Source: an uncultured Pelagimonas sp.
Lineage (GTDB): Bacteria; Pseudomonadota; Alphaproteobacteria; Rhodobacterales; Rhodobacteraceae
DNA: 64,000 bases
Direction: 5' to 3'
Assembly (NCBI GenBank): GCA_947497905.1
Contig: CANMIH010000012.1
Coordinates: 98,690-162,689 of the forward strand
The notes under the pieces are model-generated. The model saw only the letters and a program-made list of their open reading frames with translations, was not told the DNA's origin and did no database searches. Each line of letters starts with the position of its first letter. Positions within the stretch are counted from its first letter, which is position 1. Position numbers and translations under genes: made by a program. Positions 1 to 8,555 of the stretch are shown here, piece after piece.

Positions 1-2
1 GC

Positions 3-755
3 GATTACGATGCGTCTCAGCAAATTTTCGACCACCACCAGCGCCCCAACCCGCTGCGCGACGATGGTCAACCCTATAGCTCATTTGGTTTGATCTGGAA
101 GCACTTCGGCCATGACTATCTTCGTGCCATGTCTGTCCCAGATGCTGATGTAGATGACATTCATGCCAGTTTTGACAAGGGATTTGTGCTCCCGATTGAT
201 CTGCTCGACAACGGCGCAATGAATCCTTCGGTTGCCGGTCCTTTGGCTGGGTTGACGCTGTCATCTTTGCTTGAAACGCTCAAACCCGTGTTTGATGACC
301 GCAGCCCTCAGGCCGACGACGAAGCGTTCCAGGCAGCACTTTTGGTCGCCCGGGCTTTTGTCGAGGCGTCCATCAAAGGCAAAGCGGCAAAACGTCGAGC
401 AGAAGCCATGGTGACCGAAGCTATCAACAGCGCAGGCGCCTCGCCCATTCTTGAACTCCCCATGGGCATGCCGTTTCGATCCGCCGTGGAAAAAGCAGGC
501 GCAGATCACCTGCTTTTTGTCATTCATCCACGTGACGATGACTGGGCTTTGACCACGATCCGCAAAGGCGGAGACACCTTTGAGAGCCGCGCAGACCTAC
601 CCGCAGCCTGGGCGGGATTGACCGACACCGCTCTCGAAAACGTCACGGGCGTCAAAGGCGCTAAGTTTTGTCACAATGGGCTTTTTATTGCCGTGGCTGA
701 CACGCGCGATGCGGCTCTCAAAATGGCCCAGCTCGCAACGTCTGAAGCAGCTTAA
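3..755 (+). CDS. MYG1/UPF0160-family DHH-type hydrolase (3' part, 5' end outside window)
   Basis: The open frame enters from the left edge and stops with TAA at 753-755, giving 250 visible residues. Within the first fifteen residues is a FDHHQR segment followed by an arginine/asparagine-rich stretch, YSSFG and IWKHFG. This is the DHH phosphoesterase signature of the MYG1 family, whose eukaryotic member is a 3'-5' RNA exonuclease. The rest matches the family's C-terminal half: a helical segment with FV.A.IKGKAA, then a beta-rich tail with HNG.F.A. The bacterial substrate is not known. An ATG at 117 and other internal starts are ignored because the DHH motif lies upstream of them. Family call is confident; activity is inferred. 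Confidence 0.85.
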   Translation, partial: DYDASQQIFDHHQRPNPLRDDGQPYSSFGLIWKHFGHDYLRAMSVPDADVDDIHASFDKGFVLPIDLLDNGAMNPSVAGPLAGLTLSSLLETLKPVFDDRSPQADDEAFQAALLVARAFVEASIKGKAAKRRAEAMVTEAINSAGASPILELPMGMPFRSAVEKAGADHLLFVIHPRDDDWALTTIRKGGDTFESRADLPAAWAGLTDTALENVTGVKGAKFCHNGLFIAVADTRDAALKMAQLATSEAA

Positions 756-1027
756 CACCGCCACCTCGTAGAGATATCCAATGAGGTATGCGAGGCCACG
801 ATCATGCCAATACCGAAACATTGTTGATTTGGAGCTAAAGTACAAGGGTGCCTTACTTTCGCAGGAACCGGCGCTTGCACTGAGAGCGCCGGCTCCGCAA
901 TTCTAGGGTTTGGGTGTAAACACCAAGCGACCTTTTCCGCCTTTTCGACAGCCTTTGTATCAAAAACCAAAGGGTTCGTTAGAGTTCGGTTTTCGCGGGG
1001 CCACGCATCTCGAACAGCCCAAAAATC
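756..1027. other. Intergenic region with a GC-rich hairpin
   Basis: No convincing gene. A hairpin with arms CCGGCGCT (868-875) and AGCGCCGG (885-892) lies between the two convergent genes. It may end transcription from either side, although neither flank has a clear T-run. Confidence 0.4.
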
Positions 1028-1393
1028 CTAGGCACGTGACAGAACCAGAATGCCGGCAATGATCAGGCATAATCCGGCAAGTTTCACCAAATTAAACGGC
1101 TCACCCAAACCCAATACCCCAATGGCAACAACAACAATAAAGCTTAGGGCGACAAAGGGGTACGCCAATGAGAGGTCCATGTGTTTTAGCGCGAGAAGCC
1201 AGAACACTGTTCCAATCGCATAAAGCGCAAGGCCCACCAGAACCATGGGGGACAACAGCATAGACATGACCGTACCGAGAGCTGTCTGCGCGTCACCGCC
1301 TCCTGCTCGATCAACCCCGATCTTGAACGACACCTGTCCAAAGGCGGAGAGCGTCACGCTCACCACGATGAGAATGAAACCTTGGAGTGTCAT
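1028..1393 (-). CDS. Small EamA/SMR-type transporter, probable lipid-linked sugar flippase subunit
   Basis: The product is 121 residues with four hydrophobic segments, the size and topology of EmrE/ArnE-like small multidrug-resistance fold proteins. Motifs include FGQVSFKIG in helix 1 and ALKHMDLSLAYPFVALSF in helix 3, the latter typical of the EamA/SMR fold. The longer frame to 1447 is rejected because ATG at 1393 overlaps the TGA of the upstream gene in an ATGA junction (1390-1393), a usual sign of translational coupling. Proteins of this type next to polyprenyl-phosphate sugar enzymes often move the lipid-linked sugar across the inner membrane; that role is inferred here from the UbiA-HAD gene upstream. 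A general drug or metabolite exporter is the alternative. Confidence 0.75.
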   Translation of the reverse strand: MTLQGFILIVVSVTLSAFGQVSFKIGVDRAGGGDAQTALGTVMSMLLSPMVLVGLALYAIGTVFWLLALKHMDLSLAYPFVALSFIVVVAIGVLGLGEPFNLVKLAGLCLIIAGILVLSRA

Positions 1394-2844
1394 TGAAACA
1401 CACTTTCTACAGGAACCGATTTCGCCAACAGGGCAAGGCCAATACACAACACCATGGTGACCTGGCTCACCCGATCTTTGAGCGCAAAGACCACGGGATC
1501 ATCCTGCATCTTATCCCGCAAAGCCCAGAGCCAGGCGCGGTTGACCCAAAACAGCATGAGCGGAACAATGAGCCAAAGTGTCATGGGTGAGACATAGACA
1601 CCCGTCGCCGCCTCACTGTTGATGAACAAAGTCAGCGTCAAGATCGCCACAAGACCGCTGCCAATACCTGTCGATAAGATCGCGGGAAGGTCAGTTGTCC
1701 AATAGCCCCGCGATTGCTGTCCACCACGGGCCTGAAGGCGCGAGAGCTCGATGTGCCGTTTCATCAATGCAAGGCTATAGAATAGAAACAGAGAAAAGGT
1801 CAAAAGCCAGGTGCTGACCATTATTCCGATCGCCGCGCCACCCGCAAAAACCCGCAGAGTGTAGAGCCCGGTGAGCACAACAACATCGATTGTAGCGTGA
1901 TGTTTCAACACCGTGGAGTAGAGTGTAGTTGTAACTATATAAAGCAGGAAAACAAAGACCATTCCCTGCCCCAGCACCAAACCAGCGGCCCCGAGCCCAA
2001 TTGCCATCAACAGCCCAGAAACCGCCACCCCCTGCACCGGCAATAGCGTACCTGCTGCAAAAGGGCGCTTACATTTTGTCGGGTGACCACGATCGGCCTC
2101 AATATCGAGCAGGTCATTCAAGATATATATCGATGAGCTGATCAGACCAAACAAAGCACAGGCCAAGAGCGCCTGCATCACCATCACCAAATCACCGTAG
2201 GAATGAGAGGCCAACAAAGGCAGCAAGACCAAAAGATTTTTGGCCCATTGATGCGGACGCATGGCCCGAAACACGGGGCTTGGTTTGGACACCTCAGTTT
2301 CTACATCCAAAGATAAAGGTTTCTCTGTGCCCAATGCCGCGCGCGTACGCGATGAAACTCCGACCAATCCAACACGAGATGCTTCTGCCCAAATTGGCAA
2401 ATCGGCTTCAGCGTCTCCGAGGTATTCAAATCCGTCCGGGGCTATCTCTTGTATCTTTTCAAGCTTGGCCTTGCCTTTTAGGTTATGCCCCTCATCCGAG
2501 GCAAAGACGGCGTCAAACATTTCCAGATGATTGGCAATTTTCTCAGCCACGGGCGCAGCGGCGGCAGTGGCCAAATAGATTTTGCGCCCGTTTGCAGCTT
2601 CGGCACGCAAATACGCCAAGACCTGTGGATTGTACGGCAAGGCTGCGGCATCAAATTCGGCATCTTGAGCAAGATGATGTTTGAGCGCCGCTCGACCTTT
2701 GAACATCGCACCCAAGGTCGGAAGAAACCGGCTTGGTGTTCCTAGATTTTTGACCAAAAGCTCTTGCGCCAGATCCGTGCGCACAAGCGTCTGATCTAGG
2801 TCGACAAATATCGGCAGATCATCTTTTGGCGTAAACCTATCCAT
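1390..2844 (-). CDS. HAD phosphatase-UbiA prenyltransferase fusion (polyprenyl-phosphate pentose synthesis?)
   Basis: A two-domain protein of 484 residues. Residues 1-180 form a HAD hydrolase with motif DLDQT (nucleophile D15, acid D17) and a later GDAEAD metal motif. Residues from about 190 form an integral-membrane UbiA domain with 7-9 hydrophobic helices and the Mg-prenyl-phosphate motif NDLLDIEADRGHPTKCKRP near 243-261. Fusions of this kind resemble decaprenyl-phosphate phosphoribosyltransferases, so the protein may attach phosphoribose to polyprenyl phosphate and then dephosphorylate it. That is inference; a quinone or haem prenyltransferase role is less likely given the soluble HAD domain. 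A TTG at 2850 is an alternative start, with GGGAG five bases upstream. The following transporter overlaps by 4 bases. Confidence 0.8.
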   Translation of the reverse strand: MDRFTPKDDLPIFVDLDQTLVRTDLAQELLVKNLGTPSRFLPTLGAMFKGRAALKHHLAQDAEFDAAALPYNPQVLAYLRAEAANGRKIYLATAAAAPVAEKIANHLEMFDAVFASDEGHNLKGKAKLEKIQEIAPDGFEYLGDAEADLPIWAEASRVGLVGVSSRTRAALGTEKPLSLDVETEVSKPSPVFRAMRPHQWAKNLLVLLPLLASHSYGDLVMVMQALLACALFGLISSSIYILNDLLDIEADRGHPTKCKRPFAAGTLLPVQGVAVSGLLMAIGLGAAGLVLGQGMVFVFLLYIVTTTLYSTVLKHHATIDVVVLTGLYTLRVFAGGAAIGIMVSTWLLTFSLFLFYSLALMKRHIELSRLQARGGQQSRGYWTTDLPAILSTGIGSGLVAILTLTLFINSEAATGVYVSPMTLWLIVPLMLFWVNRAWLWALRDKMQDDPVVFALKDRVSQVTMVLCIGLALLAKSVPVESVFQ

Positions 2845-2963
2845 ACTCAAATCTGCTCCCTGGCGCTACGCTTTGCCTATATCGCTTTTCTCGCAGGAAT
2901 TGTGCGAAACTTTGGCAGAAACGTGCTAATACCGCAGCAACCGTGCCCACGCGGAGCAAAAAC

Positions 2964-4652
2964 ATGCAGGCAAAACAGTATATTCCCCTGGTTCTTCTCT
3001 TCATTCTGGCATTTGCCGTTCGGGTTGTAGGGGTCGACTATGGCTATTTTCTAGGCGATGAGAGGATCAATGATGCGGCCCGCGCCCTCGGTGGGGACCT
3101 TGTTCCGCGACAGCACTTTTATCCCCCACTTTTCAACTACCTAAACGCGATCGCCTTTGGAGGGCTCTTTGTTGTTGGCAAGGTGTTCGGAATCTGGGCA
3201 GACGGAGGCGCCTTCCGCGCGCAGTATTTCACGGATCCAACCGTTTTCTATGTGAGCGCCCGTGTGGTGACAGCCGCCTGTGGCGCGGCCCTGGCGCCAC
3301 TAGGATTTCTGATCGCACGAGACCTGAAATTTGATCGAAAGGCCGCGATTTGGGTCGCGCTTCTTGTCTCTCTCAGCCCGATAGCGATCTATTTTTCCTA
3401 CATCGCCAAAAGCGACATCCCCCTTGCCAGCGCGGTGATGTGGGTGGTCTTGATATTTTTGGCCCAATCCCAATCTCCTGGCTCCAACCGCTTGGCTGTT
3501 TTTCTTGGTGTGGCCATTGCTTTGACCTTGAGCTTCAAGCAATCCGTGGTGTTCTTTCTAACCCCTTTGTTTGTCGCCCAGATCGTTCTTCTTGTTCCCG
3601 TGCTTGGACTGGGTCGCTACCTCAAGCAGCTCACAGTTTCTATTCTTACTTTGGGTCTTCTCTGGCCAATTCTGAATGTCGGAATTGTCCTTGATTTCCA
3701 GAACTTCCTGGAATTTCAGAAAGTTCAGGCTGTGATTTCTGTTCAAGGCAATACCGAATGGTGGTCGGGGCTACCGGTTTTGATCCTGCGGGCCTTGGAC
3801 CCTCAAGCGGGACTGGGCTGGATCCTCGCCCCGCTGTTTCTGCTTGTACCTGTCTGGCTGGCGCGGACATCAAGCGATCTTCCGAACCGGCGGGCACTTA
3901 AGGCACTGTGGTGGGCAACCTTGTCCGGCATGGTCTTGTTCGCACTCACCACACGAGATCGCCAGCCTGAACATTTTTGGATTTACTTCTTTGTGGTCGC
4001 TGCGCTACTTGCCAGCCTCATGGTCGTCGATGTGATGAAACGCCAAAGGTTCACCGGTCTTGGTCTCGCTGGAACTGCCTTGGTGCTGTCTGGCGTATCG
4101 ATTGTTCAGCTTTGGCAGCAAACACTGGCACCGCCTGTGCGCGTTGAGGTGAGCCAAATTCTGAAAAGAGATTATCCCGAGCGGAATGTGATGAGCATGA
4201 TCGCACTTGATATCCCTCAGACACAGGCTGCTCAGGCCTTTGAATTTCAGCGTGCCGACCGACTGGCCGCGAAATATGAAATCTCATTACCACCGCGCGC
4301 TGCGGAACGGTATCTGACCGCCGATGTCAGCGGGTCACAATTCATTATCGACTTCCCTACAACGCTGTTTGGCCTCGAAGATGCCAGCGAAGAAGATCTA
4401 AAGGGGAAGGTCAAACCCTATGCCTGGCCCCTTCAACCCGAGGAATGGCAGCTTTCGTATTGGGTAGCGCAAGACATCGATGTTCTGGTGGTGTCTGATC
4501 TGGTTCACCAAAGAACGCGTGCGCGGTCAGCCCTGTTGCGCAATTTCTATTCGGAAGTCGCTGAGACATGCCATCTGCATGCGTCGCTTGAGCCGGTGAA
4601 ACCCCTGTTTCTAGAGCGCGAGATATCAATCTTTGATTGCGCTAGCGACTAG
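2964..4652 (+). CDS. GT39/ArnT-type integral-membrane glycosyltransferase
   Basis: A 562-residue polytopic protein. It begins with a membrane helix followed by GYFLGDERIND, placing an acidic DE pair (D32, E33) in the first periplasmic loop as in GT-C enzymes of the PMT/ArnT class. About ten further hydrophobic helices and a soluble C-terminal region follow. Such enzymes transfer a sugar from a polyprenyl-phosphate carrier to lipid, glycan or protein on the periplasmic side. The ATG at 2964 is chosen over GTG at 2943 because GGAG sits seven bases upstream. It is divergent from the HAD-UbiA and flippase genes, and the three could form one pathway: donor synthesis, flipping, transfer. The acceptor cannot be read from sequence. 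Confidence 0.75.
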   Translation: MQAKQYIPLVLLFILAFAVRVVGVDYGYFLGDERINDAARALGGDLVPRQHFYPPLFNYLNAIAFGGLFVVGKVFGIWADGGAFRAQYFTDPTVFYVSARVVTAACGAALAPLGFLIARDLKFDRKAAIWVALLVSLSPIAIYFSYIAKSDIPLASAVMWVVLIFLAQSQSPGSNRLAVFLGVAIALTLSFKQSVVFFLTPLFVAQIVLLVPVLGLGRYLKQLTVSILTLGLLWPILNVGIVLDFQNFLEFQKVQAVISVQGNTEWWSGLPVLILRALDPQAGLGWILAPLFLLVPVWLARTSSDLPNRRALKALWWATLSGMVLFALTTRDRQPEHFWIYFFVVAALLASLMVVDVMKRQRFTGLGLAGTALVLSGVSIVQLWQQTLAPPVRVEVSQILKRDYPERNVMSMIALDIPQTQAAQAFEFQRADRLAAKYEISLPPRAAERYLTADVSGSQFIIDFPTTLFGLEDASEEDLKGKVKPYAWPLQPEEWQLSYWVAQDIDVLVVSDLVHQRTRARSALLRNFYSEVAETCHLHASLEPVKPLFLEREISIFDCASD

Positions 4653-4736
4653 ACCACGAAATCTGGAACGTCATACCCTCGCATCAGGTCCACGCTGCCA
4701 TCTTGACCTCAGAGCTGAGCGTGCCACTCTGCGCCC

Positions 4737-5480
4737 ATGTTTCCAATTCGTGACCATAATCCATCCGGCCGGGTGCCCTATGTCACCTATGCACTGATCG
4801 CGGCCAACATTCTGATTTTTATAGCGAACTGGCATCTACAAAATGACCCACGTGCGCAACTGAACTTCTACGCCAGCTATGCACTTGTTCCGTCCTTCAT
4901 CAGTCAGGGTTTTGGTTTTGAGGGGTTCGTGACCTCGCTCTTTCTGCACGGCGGCGTGATGCATCTGGCCGGGAATATGTTGTTCCTGTTCATTTTCGGC
5001 GACAATATTGAAGATGAATTGGGTCACTTTCGCTTTGCGCTCTTCTATCTCTCTGCGGGTGTCGGAGCAGGGTTGGTCCATTATATGTCTGGACCTTTTT
5101 CCAATGTGCCCACCGTCGGGGCATCGGGTGCGATTGCCGGTGTCATGGGTGGATATCTTTTGTTGTTTCCAAAGGCCCGCGTCGACATCCTTTTGTTTCT
5201 CATCATTTTCATCCGCGTGTTCCCTGTCCCGGCCTGGCTTATGCTCATGCTTTGGTTTGGCATGCAGATTTTTGGCGGTATTGGCAGTGATCCTAATGGC
5301 GGCGGTGTGGCCTATTGGGCGCATGCAGGCGGGTTTCTCATTGGATTGGCTCTGATTTGTCCAGTGTGGCTCAGACGAGGCGGGCCAGAGTTTTGGCAGC
5401 GTTCGCACGGTCACCCCCCTCATCCAGAAACGCGCTACCCGCATTCAATTACTCAGATTCCAAGGATCCCTAGAAGATGA
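4737..5480 (+). CDS. Rhomboid-family intramembrane serine protease
   Basis: The 247-residue membrane protein has the rhomboid core: HLAGNMLFLFIFGDNIED (helix 2 with the conserved H and N), GASGAIAGVMG (catalytic serine in GxSG) and a late helix with YWAHAGGF supplying the catalytic histidine. It should cut membrane-anchored substrates within the bilayer. A proline/histidine-rich tail of about 30 residues follows the last helix. No clear Shine-Dalgarno is seen before ATG 4737, but the N-terminal FPIRDHNPS segment is typical of bacterial rhomboids and supports this start. The stop overlaps the next start in an ATGA junction. Confidence 0.92.
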   Translation: MFPIRDHNPSGRVPYVTYALIAANILIFIANWHLQNDPRAQLNFYASYALVPSFISQGFGFEGFVTSLFLHGGVMHLAGNMLFLFIFGDNIEDELGHFRFALFYLSAGVGAGLVHYMSGPFSNVPTVGASGAIAGVMGGYLLLFPKARVDILLFLIIFIRVFPVPAWLMLMLWFGMQIFGGIGSDPNGGGVAYWAHAGGFLIGLALICPVWLRRGGPEFWQRSHGHPPHPETRYPHSITQIPRIPRR

Positions 5481-5848
5481 CAGACACCGTAAAAGCCACT
5501 TGCCACTGTGGGGCCGTCGAACTGCGCGTGACACTGAGCGATGGCTTCAACACCGCCCGTCGCTGTGATTGTTCTTTCTGTCGACGTCGCGGCGCACCAG
5601 CCGTGTCGGCCCCATTGGGAGGCATCGAAATCACCAAGGGTGAGGACAAGTTAACCCTGTACAGCTGGGGAACTCACACCGCAAAACATCATTTCTGTTC
5701 AGTCTGTGGCATCTACATGTTCCACCGCCGCAGATCGAACCCGAACGAATATGGTGTGAACCTCTATGCAATAGATGGGGCGGAACCGAAGGACATCGAA
5801 CCCATTTCATGGGCCGACGGGGTCAATCATCCAAGTGACCGTCGCTGA
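5477..5848 (+). CDS. GFA-family (Mss4-like fold) zinc protein
   Basis: The 123-residue protein carries the GFA pattern of cysteines: CHCGAVEL at the N-terminus, CDCSFCRRRG in the first third and FCSVCGIYMFHRR in the middle, which together bind zinc. The family name comes from glutathione-dependent formaldehyde-activating enzyme, but most members have no proven reaction. It overlaps the rhomboid gene by four bases, implying co-translation, and overlaps the 3' end of the LysR gene by 26 bases in convergent orientation. Function beyond zinc binding is not assignable. Confidence 0.85.
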   Translation: MTDTVKATCHCGAVELRVTLSDGFNTARRCDCSFCRRRGAPAVSAPLGGIEITKGEDKLTLYSWGTHTAKHHFCSVCGIYMFHRRRSNPNEYGVNLYAIDGAEPKDIEPISWADGVNHPSDRR

Positions 5849-6725
5849 CCACCTGTGTCAAAGCCTGCACTGCTCGCGCTAGTGCAGGGTTGCTTTGTTG
5901 CTGCGGCATCAGCGCAAGCAATATTGCTTCCTCACATGAGGTATCGCGAATGGGACGTGAAATCAGCCGTTTCCCATCATAGGCCACTTGGCTTGGTGGT
6001 GTGGTATAGCTCAGCCCGATACCTTCTCCGTTGGCGGCGAGCGTCCGCATAACCTCTAATGCTCGGGTACGGTGCCGAACAATTGGAGAGAGACCAGCTG
6101 CATGGAACCGGTTTAGAAAATGTTGAGCTGACAACCCCTCATCAGATAGGATCAGGGGCTGTCCAGACAGGTCTGCCAATGCAACGTCACGTTTCGTCGC
6201 CAATGGATGTCCCTCAGCCAAAAAAGCCGAAGGCTGTACCCGCTTCCAGGGATGTTTGATAAAGCGGGCGTCCAATCCAATGTCATAGGTTATAGCCAGA
6301 TCCAGAGCCCCGCCTTCGAGATCACGCGCAATCGCACTAAAATCGCCAATACGGTGATCTAGCCGGACACTTGGAAGCGATTCGGCCAAGGCGCGGAGCA
6401 CCGGTCCAATCCAGCGAGGAGCAAGGTCGGTGAAAAATCCGATCACAAGCTGATCACTCTGCCCCGCTCCACCTTTGGTTAGATCCGCAGCTTCATCCAA
6501 CAGCGCCTGTGCCCGAGCAACAAAGTTTTGACCATAAGTTGTGATCGCGAGGCTTTTTCCCTGGGTCCGCAAAAAGAGACATTGCCCGAGATGATCCTCA
6601 ACCTTGTTCAGCGCCACGGTGAGCGAGGGTTGCGACACATTCAGCGCATCTGCCGCAGCTTTCATGCTGCCCGCACGGGCAATCGCCACGACGTATTCAA
6701 GTTGGCGGAGTGAAACATATAACAT
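5823..6725 (-). CDS. LysR-family transcriptional regulator
   Basis: A 300-residue LTTR. The N-terminal winged helix-turn-helix reads LRQLEYVVAIARAGSMKAAADALNVSQPSLTVALNKVEDHLG, and from about residue 90 there is a periplasmic-binding-like effector domain. It is divergent from the PhyH-type dioxygenase gene, with 83 bases between the starts, and probably controls that gene and itself; this is inferred from arrangement. The ATG at 6725 gives the usual LTTR N-terminus. Confidence 0.92.
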   Translation of the reverse strand: MLYVSLRQLEYVVAIARAGSMKAAADALNVSQPSLTVALNKVEDHLGQCLFLRTQGKSLAITTYGQNFVARAQALLDEAADLTKGGAGQSDQLVIGFFTDLAPRWIGPVLRALAESLPSVRLDHRIGDFSAIARDLEGGALDLAITYDIGLDARFIKHPWKRVQPSAFLAEGHPLATKRDVALADLSGQPLILSDEGLSAQHFLNRFHAAGLSPIVRHRTRALEVMRTLAANGEGIGLSYTTPPSQVAYDGKRLISRPIRDTSCEEAILLALMPQQQSNPALARAVQALTQVVSDGHLDD

Positions 6726-6756
6726 TAAGCTATATTACAACCACAAACTCATTATT

Positions 6757-6769
6757 TGAAGCTAATTCA
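6757..6769. promoter_or_regulatory. Candidate LysR box (T-N11-A) in divergent promoter region
   Basis: TGAAGCTAATTCA is a 13-base imperfect dyad (TGAA...TTCA) with the T-N11-A form favoured by LysR proteins, midway between the divergent lysR and dioxygenase starts. The region is AT-rich compared with its flanks. Only one such dyad was seen. Confidence 0.4.
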
Positions 6770-6808
6770 TTTCTATGATGATCTGACCGGGCAAAGAAGG
6801 ACGCGAAC

Positions 6809-7603
6809 ATGCATAAGCTACTGACACAAGACCAGATTGATGCCTATCAGCGCGACGGTGTAGTCCTGATCAAGGGCCTTTGGGCCGATCATGTGGACAC
6901 TCTGCGCGCCGGGGTTGAGACCAATATGAAAGAGCCCGGCACCTACGCAGCGGAAAACCTGAAAGCGGGCGAAGGTGGGCGGTTTTTTGACGACTACTGC
7001 AACTGGACCCGTATTCCTGAATTCGAACAGGTGATCCGAGAAAGCGCTGTGGCCGAGGTGGCTGCGGATCTGATGCAATCAAATGGGGTACAGGTGTTCC
7101 ATGACCATGTTCTGGTAAAAGAGCCCGGCACTTCCAAACCAACACCCTGGCACCAGGACGGCCCCTATTACTTTGTGGAAGGACAGCAAACCGTGAGCTT
7201 CTGGTCGCCGCTCGATCCTGTGCGCGAAGCCTCATTGCGTTGCGTCGCAGGCTCCCACAAATGGGCGAAACCCGTTTTGCCCACACGCTGGCTGTCTGAG
7301 GAAAACTTCTACCCGGACGAAGATGCCTATATGCCTGTTCCTGACCCAGACGCCGAGGGCATGACAGTACTAGAGTGGCAGATGGAGCCGGGTGATGCTG
7401 TGGCGTTTAACTATGGCATCCTTCACGGGGCGCGAGGCAATGACAGCGCGCAACGTCGCCGCGCGTTTTCGCTGCGGTTGGTGGGGGACGATGCCCGATA
7501 CGTTGAACGCCCCGGTCGCACGTCGCCCCCCTTTCCTGGCCATGACATGAAAGCGGGCCAGAAACTGCGCGAAGACTGGTTCCCAACCATTTTCCAACGG
7601 TAA
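6809..7603 (+). CDS. Phytanoyl-CoA dioxygenase (PhyH)-family Fe(II)/2-oxoglutarate oxygenase
   Basis: The 264-residue protein has the PhyH pattern: DGVVLIKGLW near the start, WHQDGPYY providing the H-x-D iron ligands around residues 112-114, and a distal LHGARGNDS segment with the third histidine and a following arginine. It should hydroxylate a small organic substrate using O2 and 2-oxoglutarate. The nearest functional relatives in this clade include ectoine-hydroxylase-like and alkyl-amine-related PhyH proteins, but no ectoine genes are present, so the substrate is left open. GAAGG lies upstream of ATG 6809. Divergent LysR is the likely regulator. Confidence 0.88.
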   Translation: MHKLLTQDQIDAYQRDGVVLIKGLWADHVDTLRAGVETNMKEPGTYAAENLKAGEGGRFFDDYCNWTRIPEFEQVIRESAVAEVAADLMQSNGVQVFHDHVLVKEPGTSKPTPWHQDGPYYFVEGQQTVSFWSPLDPVREASLRCVAGSHKWAKPVLPTRWLSEENFYPDEDAYMPVPDPDAEGMTVLEWQMEPGDAVAFNYGILHGARGNDSAQRRRAFSLRLVGDDARYVERPGRTSPPFPGHDMKAGQKLREDWFPTIFQR

Positions 7604-7608
7604 ACAAC

Positions 7609-7634
7609 AAAGCCCCGGCAAATGCCGGGGCTTT
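7609..7634. terminator. Bidirectional rho-independent terminator
   Basis: Perfect 12-bp arms AAAGCCCCGGCA and TGCCGGGGCTTT are separated by two bases. The hairpin lies six bases after the dioxygenase stop and just downstream of the convergent inositol-phosphatase gene, so it can serve both. Confidence 0.85.
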
Positions 7635-7677
7635 CGTTTGTACGGTCTGCACTAGGTAAGACCAAGGCAGCCCAAAT

Positions 7678-8469
7678 TCAGGTTTCGCGAATGACCTTCG
7701 CAAAGGTGCTGAAGATATCATTGTTGGCGCAAAGCAGGCTGCCGCTTGCAAGCGGATCCTGATCTTCGCGCACACCTTCAATCAAACCACCAGCCTCTTT
7801 GACAATCAGAGCGCCTGCAGCGATGTCCCACAGGTTGAGCTCACGCTCCCAATACCCATCGTAACGGCCCGCGGCCACATAAGCCAAATCTAGAGCGGCA
7901 GAGCCAAAGCGGCGCACTCCGGCACATTCTGGCATCAGACGTGCGAAATCTTTCAAGGTCGCAGGCAAGGTACGCTTCGCGGCAAAAGGCACACCCGTTG
8001 CAAATACGGCCTCGATCATCCGGCGACGACCAGACACGCGCAGACGTTTGGAATCATTCAACCAAGCACCTGTCCCACGCTCAGCGTAGAACATTTCGTC
8101 TTTCGCGGCGTCAAAAACTACACCGGCAACAATCTCGCCCTTGTGCTCAAGCGCAATCGAAACCGCCCAGTGCGGCAGGCCATGCAGAAAGTTCGTGGTG
8201 CCATCCAATGGATCAACAATCCAACGACGGGTTGGATCTTTGCCCGCAGTTTCACCGGTTTCTTCACCCAGCCAGCCATAGTTGGGGCGTGCGCCCAACA
8301 GCTCTTCACGCAGGATCTGTTCGGCGGCATGGTCGGCCTTCGACACAAAGTCGCCTGCCCCCTTCATGGACACCTGAAGGTTTTCCACCTCGCGGAAGTC
8401 CTTGACCAACGACCGCCCCGCCTTGCGTGCGGCTTTGATCATAATGTTTAGATTTGCGCTGCCTTGCAT
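7678..8469 (-). CDS. suhB: Inositol-monophosphatase-family phosphatase (SuhB-like)
   Basis: The 263-residue protein contains the two lithium-sensitive phosphatase signatures: WIVDPLDGTTNFLHG (metal ligands D-x-L-D) and WDIAAGALIVKEAGG near the C-terminus. An EE pair in GWLGEETGE supplies another metal ligand. Substrates of such proteins include myo-inositol-1-phosphate, and SuhB homologues also act in rRNA transcription complexes. It is followed by a bidirectional terminator, so it is likely monocistronic. It is not near the cyclitol module at 22.7-27.6 kb, so a link to inositol catabolism is not implied. Confidence 0.88.
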   Translation of the reverse strand: MQGSANLNIMIKAARKAGRSLVKDFREVENLQVSMKGAGDFVSKADHAAEQILREELLGARPNYGWLGEETGETAGKDPTRRWIVDPLDGTTNFLHGLPHWAVSIALEHKGEIVAGVVFDAAKDEMFYAERGTGAWLNDSKRLRVSGRRRMIEAVFATGVPFAAKRTLPATLKDFARLMPECAGVRRFGSAALDLAYVAAGRYDGYWERELNLWDIAAGALIVKEAGGLIEGVREDQDPLASGSLLCANNDIFSTFAKVIRET

Positions 8470-8507
8470 CTCTGGCCCTCTAGCCCGAAGCTACCAAAAT
8501 AAGGAAT

Positions 8508-8529
8508 AGGCCGCGCGTATACGCGGCCT
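8508..8529 (-). terminator. Hairpin after small secreted-protein gene
   Basis: AGGCCGCG and CGCGGCCT form an 8-bp stem with a six-base loop between the two minus-strand genes. The following minus-strand bases are AT-rich (ATTCCTTATTTT) but not a pure T-run, so termination is probable rather than certain. Confidence 0.6.
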
Positions 8530-8555
8530 TTACGGAAATGCCAAGCACATAAGGC

